Positions 1 through 8,801 of a stretch of DNA of 38,654 nt are shown here, piece by piece. The translations under genes and the position numbers were made by a program. The DNA is from Campylobacterales bacterium (GTDB lineage Bacteria > Campylobacterota > Campylobacteria > Campylobacterales > Sulfurimonadaceae), in NCBI GenBank assembly GCA_024277445.1, contig JAJRVE010000150.1, forward strand, positions 1 through 38,654, in the 5' to 3' direction. A model generated the notes under the pieces. The model ran no database searches, was not told where the DNA came from, and was given only the letters and a program-made list of their open reading frames with translations. How positions within the stretch are numbered: the stretch's first letter is position 1; each line of letters starts with the position of its first letter.

Positions 1-535
1 ACTGGTTGTCATCATACACATACTCAATGGGATCTTCTATGGTAATAATATGACGACGGCTGCTGCGGTTGATCTCTTCTATAATCGATGCTAAGGTCGT
101 AGACTTTCCACTTCCAGTTGTTCCGGTGACAAGAACAAGCCCTCGTTGTAGTTCAGAGATCTTAGAGAGCGCTTCTGGTAGGTTGAGCTGCTTAAAGGAG
201 CGGATCTCATGTGGAATAGATCTAAACACTATCGACGTCCCCTTGAGTTGCTGATAGAGGTTTACCCTAAAACGGTGTTTTTTATCTAAGATATAGATGG
301 TATCGTAAGTAAACTTGTGAAGAAACTCAGACATCTTCTTACCCATCAACTCAGCAACAATTCGCTCGACATGCTTAGCAGACAGAACATCCATAGAGAG
401 CGGCGCCATCACACCCTTAATCCGAGCACGAATAACACTGTCACTCTTAATATGAAGATCCGTCCCCTCTTGTTCAATCAGACGTGTTAAAAATGTATTT
501 AATATCTCAATAGCATCATCACTAGTTATCTGCAT
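1..535 (-). CDS. pilT: Type IV pilus retraction ATPase, PilT/PilU family (partial, C-terminus outside window)
   Basis: Hexameric AAA-type secretion ATPase that would power pilus retraction at the inner-membrane base of the type IV pilus machine. The ORF track misses it because it runs off the window edge. Reading from the ATG at 535 gives 178 residues (MQITSDDAIEILNTFLTR...), preceded by an AGGAG Shine-Dalgarno 6 nt upstream. It contains the Walker A motif GTTGSGKST at about residues 135-143 and the following IITIEDPIEY Asp-box region, both typical of PilT/PilU. The N-terminal PAS-like half (TDLHIKSDSVIRARIKG) also fits. PilT and PilU cannot be separated without the C-terminus. No other pilus gene is visible here. 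Confidence 0.88.
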   Translation of the reverse strand, partial: MQITSDDAIEILNTFLTRLIEQEGTDLHIKSDSVIRARIKGVMAPLSMDVLSAKHVERIVAELMGKKMSEFLHKFTYDTIYILDKKHRFRVNLYQQLKGTSIVFRSIPHEIRSFKQLNLPEALSKISELQRGLVLVTGTTGSGKSTTLASIIEEINRSSRRHIITIEDPIEYVYDDNQ

Positions 536-646
536 GCGTACTCCTGTAAAAACTTCTCTTTACTTATTGTAACTTAGAAGCATTCTAAAAACGTCACAAA
601 GTTGGGTGATGTGTTAAGAAGATGACGCAGTTCATCTTTAAAGCGA

Positions 647-872
647 TTAAAATTTTTGGAAGGTTGTGGCTCGTGGATTCCTGCCTTCGCAGGAATGACG
701 GGATTTGAACTTTTTAGAAAGTTCAGCGACAGCAAAGCGTATCACAAAAAGTAACTGTACAAAAAAAGTTTCAGATGTGGAGTGAGTTGTGCTGAAGTGA
801 TCCCGCAGGCGTACTAATGTACGTCAAGTGGTGAACTGAAGTGCAAATCGCACCGCAGCTGGAATCTTTTTT
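647..872 (+). repeat. Composite structured repeat, copy 1 (REP hairpin + small hairpin + folded core)
   Basis: This non-coding block has three parts. The first is a REP-type hairpin at 677-696 (ATTCCTGC-CTTC-GCAGGAAT, 8-bp stem). The second is a small perfect hairpin (TGAACTTT-ttag-AAAGTTCA) near 705-724. The third is a folded core at about 764-872. The core has an outer stem (AAAGTTTCAG..CTGGAATCTTT), an inner hairpin GCGTAC-TAAT-GTACGT and a GTGC-AAATC-GCAC hairpin. It matches copy 2 at 17835-18083 along its whole length and copy 3 in the core only. A/U tracts flank the outer stem, so it could end transcription in both directions. It abuts the natural stop codon of rnj (TAA at 871-873). Confidence 0.8.
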
Positions 873-3069
873 AAGAGACGAAGACGTTAGGGACGATTAG
901 CGGATACTTTTTCATCTTACGATAGATATGCTTACGCACAACCGCTCTAAGATCATTTTCCATCGCCTTAGCATTTTCTATAAGACCTGGTTTCAAGTTA
1001 ACCAAGAAGTGCTCAAGAACATCTTCCATCTCAGCAGCAAATGCCTTGTCTTGCTTGTCAGGAACGATTCAGAAACTCGTCACGCGAGGCTTAGCAATAA
1101 GTTTCTGATCTCCACGAGAGACCTGAGCAATGATCATCACCATACCATCACTTGCCATCTTCTGACGGTCAACAACCACATCATCAGCGATCATATGGTT
1201 GTTTTGGTTATCTATGTAGGTCTTACCAGACTTAACTGACTTAGCTTTACGCATATACTTCGCAGTTACTTCGATACAGTCACCATCGCCCATCAACAAG
1301 ATGTTACGCTCAGGGATACCACAAAGCATTGCTGTCTCTTTATGACGCATAACGTGGTTGTACTCACCGTGAATTGGCATAAAGAATTTAGGCTTAGCTA
1401 AACGTAAAAGAAGCTTCTGCTCTTCGATACCACCGTGACCAGATACATGAAGATCACGATCACGTGCAATACGTGCACCCGCTTTTTCAAGGTGGTTAGT
1501 CATCTCAGAGATGCCACCTTCGTTACCTGGAATAGCACGAGACGAAAGAACAACCAAGTCAGTTGGCTTGATCTTAATATGACGGTGCTCACCAATAGCT
1601 GTTCTAAAGAGCGCAGAGTTCTGCTCTCCCTGAGAACGAGTCGTCAAGATAAGAACTTGCTTATCTGGCATACGACTTACATCATCTGCATCCACAAAGA
1701 TGTTCTTAGGGAAGTCTAGGTACTTGTACTGCATCGCAACCTCAAGGTTACGCTCCATCGATCGACCGATGACACAGATCTTACGACCATACTTGATCGC
1801 ATAGTTGATAGCCTGCTCTAAACGGTGAAGGTTAGAACTAAAAGTAGAGAGGATAATACGTCCTTCTGCCTTAGACATAACACGGTCAAGTGCTGGTGCA
1901 ACAGAGAGTTCACTTGGTGTGATATCTTTGTTGTAAGAGTTTGTTGAGTCAGACATCATCAACAAAACACCTTTTTCACCATAGTGTGCATAACGGTGAA
2001 GGTCCGTTGGGTAACCATCGATCGGTGTATGGTCGATCTTGAAGTCACCCGTATGGATAACGGTACCCGCGTCAGTTGTGATCGCCACTGATGATGAGTC
2101 TAAGATAGAGTGCGTAACATGCATCCACTCGATCTCAAAGTCGTTACCGATCTTGTATACTTTACGCTTCTCAATAGGACGGAAGAAACGACGAGCATCA
2201 GTAAGTTTATGCTCATCAAACTTGTTACCGATCATCGCTAGTGGCATAGCCGTACCGTAAGTTGGGAACTGAAGACCCTCTTTAAACATATATGGCATCG
2301 CACCAATATGATCTTCGTGAGCGTGAGTAATGATAACAGCAACGATCTTGTTTCTAATCTCTTTGATGTAAGAGAAGTCAGGTACCAAGATATCAACACC
2401 GTGCATCGTCTCATCTGGGAAACTCATACCAACATCAATAAGAATCGCTTCGTTATCTGTCTCGATTACCATCATGTTTCCACCGATCTCGCCAAGACCA
2501 CCTAGTGGAGTAACACGTACTTTAGCCGTTGACTTAAGATCAAGCTTGTTGTGTGGGTTAAGACGCTCTGCTTGAACCTCTTGGTTACGAACAGCACAGT
2601 CAAGAAGCTCTTGAACCACTGGTGCAGGTCCGTGACGACGACGTTTTTTGTTACCGCCGTTACGATTTTGGTTGTTGTTGCGGTTGTTATTGTTTCTATT
2701 ATTGTTGTTGCGATTTTGGTTGTTGTTCTCGCCCTCTTTTTTCTCACCGTTTCTGTTTTGGTTATTGTTACGGTTTTGATTGTTGCGATTACGATTGTTG
2801 TTATTACGATTTTGGTTGTTGTTTTGGCGGTTGCCGTCTACATTACGCTCGCGAGGTTCACGGTTACCATCAACATCTGCATTTTCACGTGGCTGGCGGT
2901 TACCATTTACTTCACGGTTCTCACGTGGTTGGCGGTTACCATTACGGTTATTGTTGTTACGTGGACGACGTGGACGGCTCTGTTGACCTTCACCCTCTTT
3001 ACGAGGCGTTAATGGCTCTGAGGTTAAAGCTGGCTTGTTTTCTATGTTATTGTTTTGTGTATCTGACAT
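871..3069 (-). CDS. rnj: Ribonuclease J with Asn-rich N-terminal extension, interrupted by an in-frame UGA
   Basis: RNase J is a metallo-beta-lactamase/beta-CASP exo- and endoribonuclease, central to mRNA decay and rRNA processing in Campylobacterota. Residues about 30-147 form a low-complexity Asn/Arg/Gln-rich, probably disordered extension. The catalytic domain follows, with HAHEDH at about 249-254. The ORF track stops at 1069 (666 aa) with ...KPRVTSF then TGA. The same frame continues without interruption to TAA at 871-873, giving 65 more codons of typical RNase J C-terminus (VPDKQDKAFAAEMEDVL... and RKHIYRKMKKYPLIVPNVF). The UGA sits where a Gly codon (GGA) would be expected, so one base change explains it. 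It may be a real nonsense mutation, a readthrough site or a sequencing error. rsmA lies 66 bp upstream on the same strand. Confidence 0.9.
1069..1071 (-). other. In-frame UGA codon inside rnj
   Basis: The codon reads TGA (plus strand tca) in the context TTC-TGA-ATC-GTT-CCT-GAC. Both sides are in the same frame and both are recognisably RNase J. No selenocysteine-type hairpin is visible just downstream, and the expected residue is Gly rather than Cys or Sec. Confidence 0.85.
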
Positions 3070-3135
3070 ACATCATTCCTTTTATATACACCTACTCTTC
3101 ACTTAAACATAGAGCAGTTAAGTAAAATGCGGGTG

Positions 3136-3936
3136 TTAAATATCTAATAATTTAAATAGTTGGTGATAGTCGGTTGTTGAAACTTGATGGGGTCGAATCG
3201 AAGCGGAGAGTTCGAGCTGCTCTAAAGCAGCCTTCACAGACTCTTTTTCGTAACGTGAAGAGAGATTTTTAGAGAGCGTTTTTCGCGGCTGTGTGAACGC
3301 CGCTCTGAGCATCAGCTCAAACGCCTCGTTGTCTCGGCTGGAGTGCTTCTGTATAAGAAGCACAGCCGAGTCAACCTTTGGTGCGCGATCAAACGCTTCT
3401 GGTGGTACATGAACAACGATAGACGCTGTTCCCACTGTCTGCGCGATGATACTTAATGCACCAAAGTTTTTGTCTCCCGCAGATGCAGAGAACTTCTCTG
3501 CAACCTCACGTTGAATCATGACCAGTAAATATTCGCAGTTTGGATCGGCGAGGGCTTTGAGGATGATGTTTGTAGCTATGTAGTAGGGCAAGTTCGCCAC
3601 TAATGCATAGGTCTCATCCAAAAGCTCACTCTGCCACGCCTCTAACACATCACCACACTTAAGGGTGAGCTGGCTGGTTTTGATCTCTTGTTTAAACTCG
3701 CGGTTTAAGTACTGACATAAATCGGTATCGACCTCAAAAGCAACAACACTCTTGACATCCACTAAAAACTTAGTTAAATCACCTAAGCCAGGCCCAATTT
3801 CGGCGATAATACTATCACTCTTGGGCATCGCTTCGACGATTTTATAGAGAACACTTCGGTCTTTTAAAAAGTTCTGGCCAAATTTCTTTTTGGCAACGTG
3901 TTCATTACTCATATTTTCATTATACTTTGCATTCAC
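3136..3936 (-). CDS. rsmA: 16S rRNA (adenine1518-N6/adenine1519-N6)-dimethyltransferase
   Basis: KsgA/RsmA dimethylates two adjacent adenines in the 3'-terminal helix-45 loop of 16S rRNA with S-adenosylmethionine, a late step in 30S assembly. Visible motifs are KKFGQNFLKD near the N-terminus, the SAM loop EIGPGLGDLT at about residues 46-55, and the catalytic NLPYYI motif at about 114-119. The length of 266 aa is normal. A second start, MSNEHVAKKK at 3912, is at least as likely, because family members usually begin just before KKxxGQNFL and the first eight codons contain a TATAAT-like stretch. It is co-directional with and just upstream of rnj, a pairing also seen in other Campylobacterota. 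Confidence 0.95.
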   Translation of the reverse strand: MNAKYNENMSNEHVAKKKFGQNFLKDRSVLYKIVEAMPKSDSIIAEIGPGLGDLTKFLVDVKSVVAFEVDTDLCQYLNREFKQEIKTSQLTLKCGDVLEAWQSELLDETYALVANLPYYIATNIILKALADPNCEYLLVMIQREVAEKFSASAGDKNFGALSIIAQTVGTASIVVHVPPEAFDRAPKVDSAVLLIQKHSSRDNEAFELMLRAAFTQPRKTLSKNLSSRYEKESVKAALEQLELSASIRPHQVSTTDYHQLFKLLDI

Positions 3937-4076
3937 TTATAAAATACTGATAGAGTTTCTCATCTACCTTTAAAAGGGACAAAATAGCTATACTCCACCT
4001 ATAAAGTAGCATTTATAGTAACTCTTCGCTAACACTCTTGTGTGACAATACCTTCATCAAAACAGAAGGAAACCCT

Positions 4077-4793
4077 ATGAACTACCTCCCTAAGATTATC
4101 TCAGGCACACTAATAACATCCGCTCTTTTTCTCTTGAGTGGCTGTGGCGACGAAACTGAACAGCCAAATGCACAAGACACTTCACTGATGAAAAGTATCA
4201 ACTTAAACGACTATACCCAAGATGCCCTCAATGATGAGCAAAAATATGCGCTTGCCTATATGTGGCATGAAGAGAAATTAGCTTACGACATCTACCTTGC
4301 GCTCAATACACTCTACCCGAGTAAGCAGTTTGAAAACATTGCAACCAAATCAGAGAGTCAACATATCACTTTAGTTCAAAACCTTGTAGCGTGGTATGAC
4401 CTTAACATTACAAACATTCCCGATTACACTATTAACTACTCAGCAGAAGAGCTATCATCAATGCCTGCTGGTGTTTATGCTATTGACGAGATTCAAAAAC
4501 TCTATGACGATCTCTATGCTAAAGGTAAAAGTTCCCAACAAGCCGCGCTAGAAGTTGGTTGTATGGTCGAAGTGACCGACGTTAATGACTTAGACATCGA
4601 TATTGAAGCAGCGGGTGATAACGCAGCACTAGTAGACACCTTTAACATCTTACGTGATGGTAGTTACAACCACTACTGGGCCTTTGATAAAGGGCTAAAG
4701 AACAGTGGTGTCACAGAGGGTTGTTGCTCGCTTGGAGTCGAGTATTGTCACGACGAATATCCACAAAACACAAAAGGAAAAGGTAAGCGTTAA
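4077..4793 (+). CDS. DUF2202 ferritin-like-fold lipoprotein
   Basis: Predicted exported lipoprotein of 238 aa. I chose ATG 4077 because AGAAGGAAA lies just upstream and the product then begins with a proper signal (MNYLPKIISGTLITSALFLL) and lipobox LLSGC. The track's 4038 start adds 13 unlikely residues. The mature part is a DUF2202-type ferritin-like helical domain: LAYMWHEEKLAYDIYLAL and SESQHITLVQNL carry the Glu/His residues typical of a metal-binding four-helix bundle. The C-terminus has a Cys-rich tail (EGCCSLGVEYCHDEYP) that could bind metal or form disulfides. Its biochemical function is not known to me. A two-component pair follows 48 bp downstream and may sense the same condition. 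Confidence 0.8.
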   Translation: MNYLPKIISGTLITSALFLLSGCGDETEQPNAQDTSLMKSINLNDYTQDALNDEQKYALAYMWHEEKLAYDIYLALNTLYPSKQFENIATKSESQHITLVQNLVAWYDLNITNIPDYTINYSAEELSSMPAGVYAIDEIQKLYDDLYAKGKSSQQAALEVGCMVEVTDVNDLDIDIEAAGDNAALVDTFNILRDGSYNHYWAFDKGLKNSGVTEGCCSLGVEYCHDEYPQNTKGKGKR

Positions 4794-4811
4794 CACTCTC
4801 TTAATCCCTTT

Positions 4812-4826
4812 ATGTCATGATGACAT
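4812..4826. promoter_or_regulatory. Perfect palindrome ahead of the response-regulator gene
   Basis: ATGTCATGATGACAT is a 7-bp inverted repeat around a central G, 16 bp before the ATG of the downstream regulator. Flanking CCCTTT..AAAAGGGG could extend it into a longer hairpin. It may be an operator for autoregulation or a weak terminator behind the DUF2202 gene. Confidence 0.4.
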
Positions 4827-4841
4827 TACAAAAGGGGTTTC

Positions 4842-5495
4842 ATGGCACGCTTATTACTACTCGAAGATGACGTTAACTTAGCAGAGACACTGGTAGAACT
4901 TCTCGAACTCGAAGGGTTTGAGGTCGAATGGGTTGGTGACGGAGAAAAGGCACTCGATGCGACTTTCATGAACGCTTATGATTTTCTTCTACTTGATGTC
5001 AACGTTCCCTTTGTCAATGGCTTTGAACTTCTAGATGGACTTCGTAAAAGTGGTGACGACACCCCTGCTATCTTTATCACCGCCATGAGTGACATCGCCT
5101 CACTTTCTAAAGGTTTCGGTGTCGGAGCGGATGACTACATCAAAAAGCCATTTGAATTCGACGAGCTCATTGTCCGCATTACCTCACTCATACGTAAGCG
5201 GCTCAAGATCACCGACAACATCATCAGCGTAGATAACTACCATTTTCACATCGACACCAACGAACTTTATCAAGATGAACGCTATCTTCCCCTCTCACCG
5301 GTAGAGCTCAAACTCACAACCCTCTTTTTTAAGCAACTCAACACCACCATCACCAAAGAGAACATCTTAATCGAACTCTCCGATGGAGAAGAGGCAAGCG
5401 AAGGGGCACTACGCGTGCATATCAATAAACTTCGAAAGTACGGTCTACCCATCCAGACTGTAAAAGGAACAGGATACCGCCTTGCAAACTCATGA
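4842..5495 (+). CDS. OmpR/PhoB-family response regulator
   Basis: Cytoplasmic DNA-binding response regulator of 217 aa. The receiver domain has acidic residues E8/D9/D10, the phospho-acceptor at about D52 (LLLDVNVP), a T/S position in FITAMSD and the conserved Lys in DDYIKKPF. The C-terminal half is a winged helix (SPVELKLTTLFF ... ALRVHINKLRKYG..TVKGTGYRL). It has an AAAGGGG ribosome site and overlaps the kinase gene by 14 bp, so the two are co-translated. The target genes are unknown; the DUF2202 lipoprotein gene directly upstream is the natural candidate. Confidence 0.9.
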   Translation: MARLLLLEDDVNLAETLVELLELEGFEVEWVGDGEKALDATFMNAYDFLLLDVNVPFVNGFELLDGLRKSGDDTPAIFITAMSDIASLSKGFGVGADDYIKKPFEFDELIVRITSLIRKRLKITDNIISVDNYHFHIDTNELYQDERYLPLSPVELKLTTLFFKQLNTTITKENILIELSDGEEASEGALRVHINKLRKYGLPIQTVKGTGYRLANS

Positions 5496-6540
5496 AAAAA
5501 AGGCATTTTGGAAGTTTTTCCTCGCCTACTTTAGTAGTGTTGCCATCCTCATTTTAGTGGCAGGACACTTCTACTACAAACAACAGTACCAACAACATGT
5601 TAAAGATGAACACTTTGCGATTATTAATTATGCTCGTCAACTTAAGATGCATGAGCCCATTACCACTAAAGATATTCATCATGTTATTGAGATAAAAGAG
5701 ATTAAGAATTTTTCGATGGATGCTATCACACTGACAGATACCACTATTGAGAAGTATGTTCCCGCTAACAAATGGCACACCCACTATATCCATATTATTA
5801 AAGATCGTGCCCATTTTGATGCACATATTCAAACCTTGCGTATGCAGATCATCGCTGCACAACTACTTCTTCTAATCTTCTTTGCCCTACTGAGTATTCT
5901 TCTTACAAAAACTGCTCTACGCCCCATGAAAGAGGCGATCACAAAGCTCGATAAGTTTACCAAAGACCTCATTCACGATCTCAACACCCCATTAACCACC
6001 ATCAAGCTTAACATCAAACTTCTAAGCAAAAATGAGGCCTTTAGAGAGAACAAAGCCCTTCAACGCATTGTTAAAAGTTCCTATGAGATCTCTGAACTTC
6101 ATGATAACCTCAAGGTTTTGCTCGAGGAGGACACCTTTTTACTTGAAGATGTCGATCTCTGTCATCTCATTCGCGAACAGATAGGTAGCTATGAACGCAT
6201 TTTTCCAAGCCTAAACTTCGCCATAACCTGTAGTGGATTTCAAGCGCACATCAATAAAAATGCCTTTAAACAGCTCCTGCATAATCTACTCTCAAATGCC
6301 TGTAAATACAACCGCCATGATGGCACCGTGTCGCTGTATGTCAAAGATAAAGCACTCTACATACAAGACAGTGGTAGTGGTATTAAAAACCCTGAACGCA
6401 TCTTCGAACGCAACTATTCAGAACAGAGTAGTAGTGGACTTGGTCTCGATATCGTGAAGCGTCTTTGTGATGCAATGGAGATCAGTATTAAGGTGAGTTC
6501 TTCAGAAGAAGGAACGACCGTCGCATTGACCTTTGGGTAG
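5482..6540 (+). CDS. Membrane sensor histidine kinase
   Basis: Sensor kinase of 352 aa, partner of the preceding regulator. It has two membrane segments (about residues 9-28 and 125-146) around a short periplasmic sensor of roughly 100 residues. The DHp H-box is KDLIHDLNTPLTTIK. The ATPase domain has N-box LLHNLLSNACKYN, G1 IQDSGSGI and G2 SSSGLGLDIVK. The only start in this frame near the overlap is TTG 5482, with AGGA upstream inside the regulator gene; the nearby ATG at the regulator stop is out of frame. The sensor domain is not one I recognise, so the signal is unknown. Confidence 0.88.
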   Translation: MQTHEKKAFWKFFLAYFSSVAILILVAGHFYYKQQYQQHVKDEHFAIINYARQLKMHEPITTKDIHHVIEIKEIKNFSMDAITLTDTTIEKYVPANKWHTHYIHIIKDRAHFDAHIQTLRMQIIAAQLLLLIFFALLSILLTKTALRPMKEAITKLDKFTKDLIHDLNTPLTTIKLNIKLLSKNEAFRENKALQRIVKSSYEISELHDNLKVLLEEDTFLLEDVDLCHLIREQIGSYERIFPSLNFAITCSGFQAHINKNAFKQLLHNLLSNACKYNRHDGTVSLYVKDKALYIQDSGSGIKNPERIFERNYSEQSSSGLGLDIVKRLCDAMEISIKVSSSEEGTTVALTFG

Positions 6541-6549
6541 TGGTATAAT

Positions 6550-6573
6550 GCTATCTATCCAATTATAGGTAGC
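6550..6573. promoter_or_regulatory. Imperfect palindrome between -10 box and RHH gene
   Basis: GCTATCTAT..ATAGGTAGC forms 9-bp arms with one mismatch, directly after a TATAAT box (6544-6549) and 4 bp before the ATG at 6577. This is a position expected for an autorepressor operator of a ribbon-helix-helix protein. Confidence 0.4.
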
Positions 6574-6576
6574 ACA

Positions 6577-6777
6577 ATGAATACGCATAATTTTACACTC
6601 GACGCAGAAACAACTGAACGCCTCAAGGTCTTTGGAGAACTGCTTAACAAAGATGCTGACACCATGATAAATGAAGCACTACAGCAGTACTTTGAAGCAA
6701 AAGAAGAAGAGATGGCGAGTCAAGATCCCATGACGAATCTTAGTTATGATGAGTTTTGGGACGATCTGGACGTTTAA
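6577..6777 (+). CDS. Small ribbon-helix-helix-type protein (antitoxin-like)
   Basis: Sixty-six residues. The N-terminal FTLDAETTERLKVFGELLNKDADTMINEALQQYF pattern fits a CopG/RelB-like ribbon-helix-helix DNA-binding fold, followed by an acidic tail (LSYDEFWDDLDV) like the toxin-binding part of some antitoxins. It has its own TATAAT promoter and a palindrome upstream. No toxin gene follows: recQ converges from the other strand with only a few bases between. It may be an orphan antitoxin or a small regulator. Confidence 0.7.
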   Translation: MNTHNFTLDAETTERLKVFGELLNKDADTMINEALQQYFEAKEEEMASQDPMTNLSYDEFWDDLDV

Positions 6778-6781
6778 AATC

Positions 6782-8629
6782 TTATAAGGATTGCAGTAAG
6801 GTTAAAAACTTCTCACCATAACGCTCAAACTTCACCTCACCTATGCCACCCACTTGTAACATCGCATCTTTACTTTCTGGTTTTTTCGCTGCCATCTCTT
6901 TGAGTGTTTTGTCACCAAAGACGATGTAAGCCGGAACATTACTCTCTTGTGCGATCTCATGACGAAGTGCCCGTAGTTCCTCAAAGAGTCCAACATCATA
7001 GTCAAAACTCTCAGGTGCTGACTTCTTCACCGTCTTCGCTTTAACATTAAGACGCTCAGAACGAATAAGAAGTGGTGTCTTTCCTTTTAATATCTGCAGT
7101 CCCGTCTCACTCAGCATTAGTCCCTGATGTTCATTCACACTCAAGGCTTCAACCTCTAAGAGACGATCGATGACAACAAACCACTGCTTTTTACTTAACT
7201 TCTCACCTACACCATAAACACTCAAACTATCATGTCCATTGGCCAAGATCTTCTGCTCTTTTGAACCACGTAGAATGTCGATGAGATAGTTCTTACCAAA
7301 GGACTGTCTTGTTCGATAGACGGTGGAGAGAAGCATTTGTGCTTCGATACTGATGTCACGTTTGTCATGGTCTGGTTCCAAACAGTTGTCACACTTGTCT
7401 CCACACACCTCAAGATCATCATTAAAGTAGGCGCCTAACTGTTGGTGCCGACAAGTCTCACTGCTAGCAAAACGCTGTATGGTGGCCAGTTTTTGTAACA
7501 TGTGTGCTTTATACTGTTCATCACCATCATTCATCTCAACAAAACGCTTCTGCTGTATGGTGTCACCTGCACTAAAGAGCAGAACAACATCTGCATGATC
7601 ACCATCACGCCCTGCACGACCGATCTCTTGGTAATAGTTCTCCAAAGTCTTTGGAAGTGACATATGCACCACAAAACGGATGTTACTCTTGTCGATCCCC
7701 ATCCCAAACGCGATGGTCGCCACAATGATCTTTACCTCATCATGCACAAAGTCATGGAAAACACTGTTACGCTGTGCACTTGGCATACCCGCATGATACG
7801 CCGCTGCCCTATAGCCTTTTTTCACAAGATGCGCCGCAATAGCCTCCACACTCTTACGCGAAAAAGCGTAGACAATCCCACTCTCTTCTGTATGGTCATC
7901 TAAAAAATCTGTCAGTTGGTTGTAACCATCTCCCATGCGGTGACGCGCGGTGATCTGCAGGTTATCTCTAAAAACACTTCCCTTTAAAACAACCGCATTT
8001 TCTAGCCTTAGGTTACGTACGATGTCATGACGAACGTGTTCTGTTGCTGTCGCCGTAAAAGCCGCTATTGAAGTGTTCGGATAGATCTCTTTAAGTTGTG
8101 AAAGTGCACGGTAATCCCCACGAAACTCATGTCCCCATTCACTAATACAGTGTGCCTCATCAATCACAAAGTAGTTAAGCTTTATCTGCGTCAGAATGTT
8201 ACGCATGCCATCGGTGTTAAGGCGCTCAGGAGAGAGGTACAAAAAGTCGATCTCACCAGCATAAAGACGACGCACAATGTCACCACCCTCTTCGCCACTC
8301 TGCATAGAAGAGAGCATCTCAGCGCGCATGCCCTGTGCCTTAAGTGACTGCACTTGGTCATGCATCAAGGCGAGCAGGGGCGAGATAACAATGGTTGTCC
8401 CCTCCATCATCAGCGTTGGAAGCTGAAAAGCAAGCGACTTTCCTCCACCCGTAGGTAAAATCATTAGTAGATCTCTACCACTTAAAATAGCATCAACTGC
8501 CTCTTCTTGAAGCGGTCGAAACGCTTTATGCCCGAACTGGGTCTGTAAGATCTTATATTTGTCGTGGGTCTGTTTGTCGTTTGGCATCTGCTCTACTTGG
8601 GTATTTTGTTGATGCCGTAATAGTAGCAT
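6782..8629 (-). CDS. recQ: ATP-dependent DNA helicase RecQ
   Basis: 3'-to-5' superfamily-2 helicase for recombination and fork repair. Domains in order: helicase core with Walker A LPTGGGKSLAF, DEAH box VIDEAHCISEWGHEFR and motif VI QEIGRAGRDG; the zinc-binding part with Cys residues in CRHQQ and CGDKCDNC; the RQC winged helix (SVYGVGEKLSKKQW); and a C-terminal HRDC domain (FEELRALRHEIAQE...). The length of 615 aa is normal. ATG 8629 is the longest start; MPNDKQTHDKYK at 8587 is an alternative because the first 14 residues look non-conserved. It converges with the RHH gene. Confidence 0.95.
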   Translation of the reverse strand: MLLLRHQQNTQVEQMPNDKQTHDKYKILQTQFGHKAFRPLQEEAVDAILSGRDLLMILPTGGGKSLAFQLPTLMMEGTTIVISPLLALMHDQVQSLKAQGMRAEMLSSMQSGEEGGDIVRRLYAGEIDFLYLSPERLNTDGMRNILTQIKLNYFVIDEAHCISEWGHEFRGDYRALSQLKEIYPNTSIAAFTATATEHVRHDIVRNLRLENAVVLKGSVFRDNLQITARHRMGDGYNQLTDFLDDHTEESGIVYAFSRKSVEAIAAHLVKKGYRAAAYHAGMPSAQRNSVFHDFVHDEVKIIVATIAFGMGIDKSNIRFVVHMSLPKTLENYYQEIGRAGRDGDHADVVLLFSAGDTIQQKRFVEMNDGDEQYKAHMLQKLATIQRFASSETCRHQQLGAYFNDDLEVCGDKCDNCLEPDHDKRDISIEAQMLLSTVYRTRQSFGKNYLIDILRGSKEQKILANGHDSLSVYGVGEKLSKKQWFVVIDRLLEVEALSVNEHQGLMLSETGLQILKGKTPLLIRSERLNVKAKTVKKSAPESFDYDVGLFEELRALRHEIAQESNVPAYIVFGDKTLKEMAAKKPESKDAMLQVGGIGEVKFERYGEKFLTLLQSL

Positions 8630-8737
8630 TTTTTTGAAAGAACTGATATTTTGAGGGCATATCTACTTAAAAGCAAGTATGGTATCAAGATTAAGAAGTA
8701 TACGGGAGAGACTCTAGAGAGTGATGCGATTATTAAA

Positions 8738-8757
8738 GTGCTTTTTGCACTTTAGCT
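8738..8757. terminator. Hairpin between recQ start and pstB end
   Basis: AAAGTGC-TTTTT-GCACTTT forms a 7-bp stem about 45 bp beyond the pstB stop and is a plausible transcription terminator for the pst operon. The rest of the 8630-8801 gap holds only a stop-free stretch of about 42 codons without an ATG. Confidence 0.5.
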
Positions 8758-8801
8758 CTCTTGACGTGAGTAGTACAGTTTACAGGTAAATCCTGCTTAG
8801 A

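Noticed and set aside
764-872. Repeat core as an integron attC or an IS200/IS605 end
   Set aside because: No R/L core sites (RYYYAAC/GTTRRRY), no integrase or TnpA gene nearby and no guide-RNA-associated nuclease in the window.
1030-1071. UGA in rnj as a selenocysteine codon
   Set aside because: No stem-loop of the bacterial SECIS kind directly downstream, and the expected residue is Gly, not Cys.
2551-3125. Plus-strand ORFs of 153 and 167 aa opposite rnj
   Set aside because: They are antisense shadows of the Asn-rich coding repeat, giving hydrophobic or Cys/Tyr-rich low-complexity translations.
8633-8756. Stop-free stretch of about 42 codons between recQ and pstB
   Set aside because: No ATG or ribosome site, and such a length is expected by chance; it also includes the terminator hairpin.
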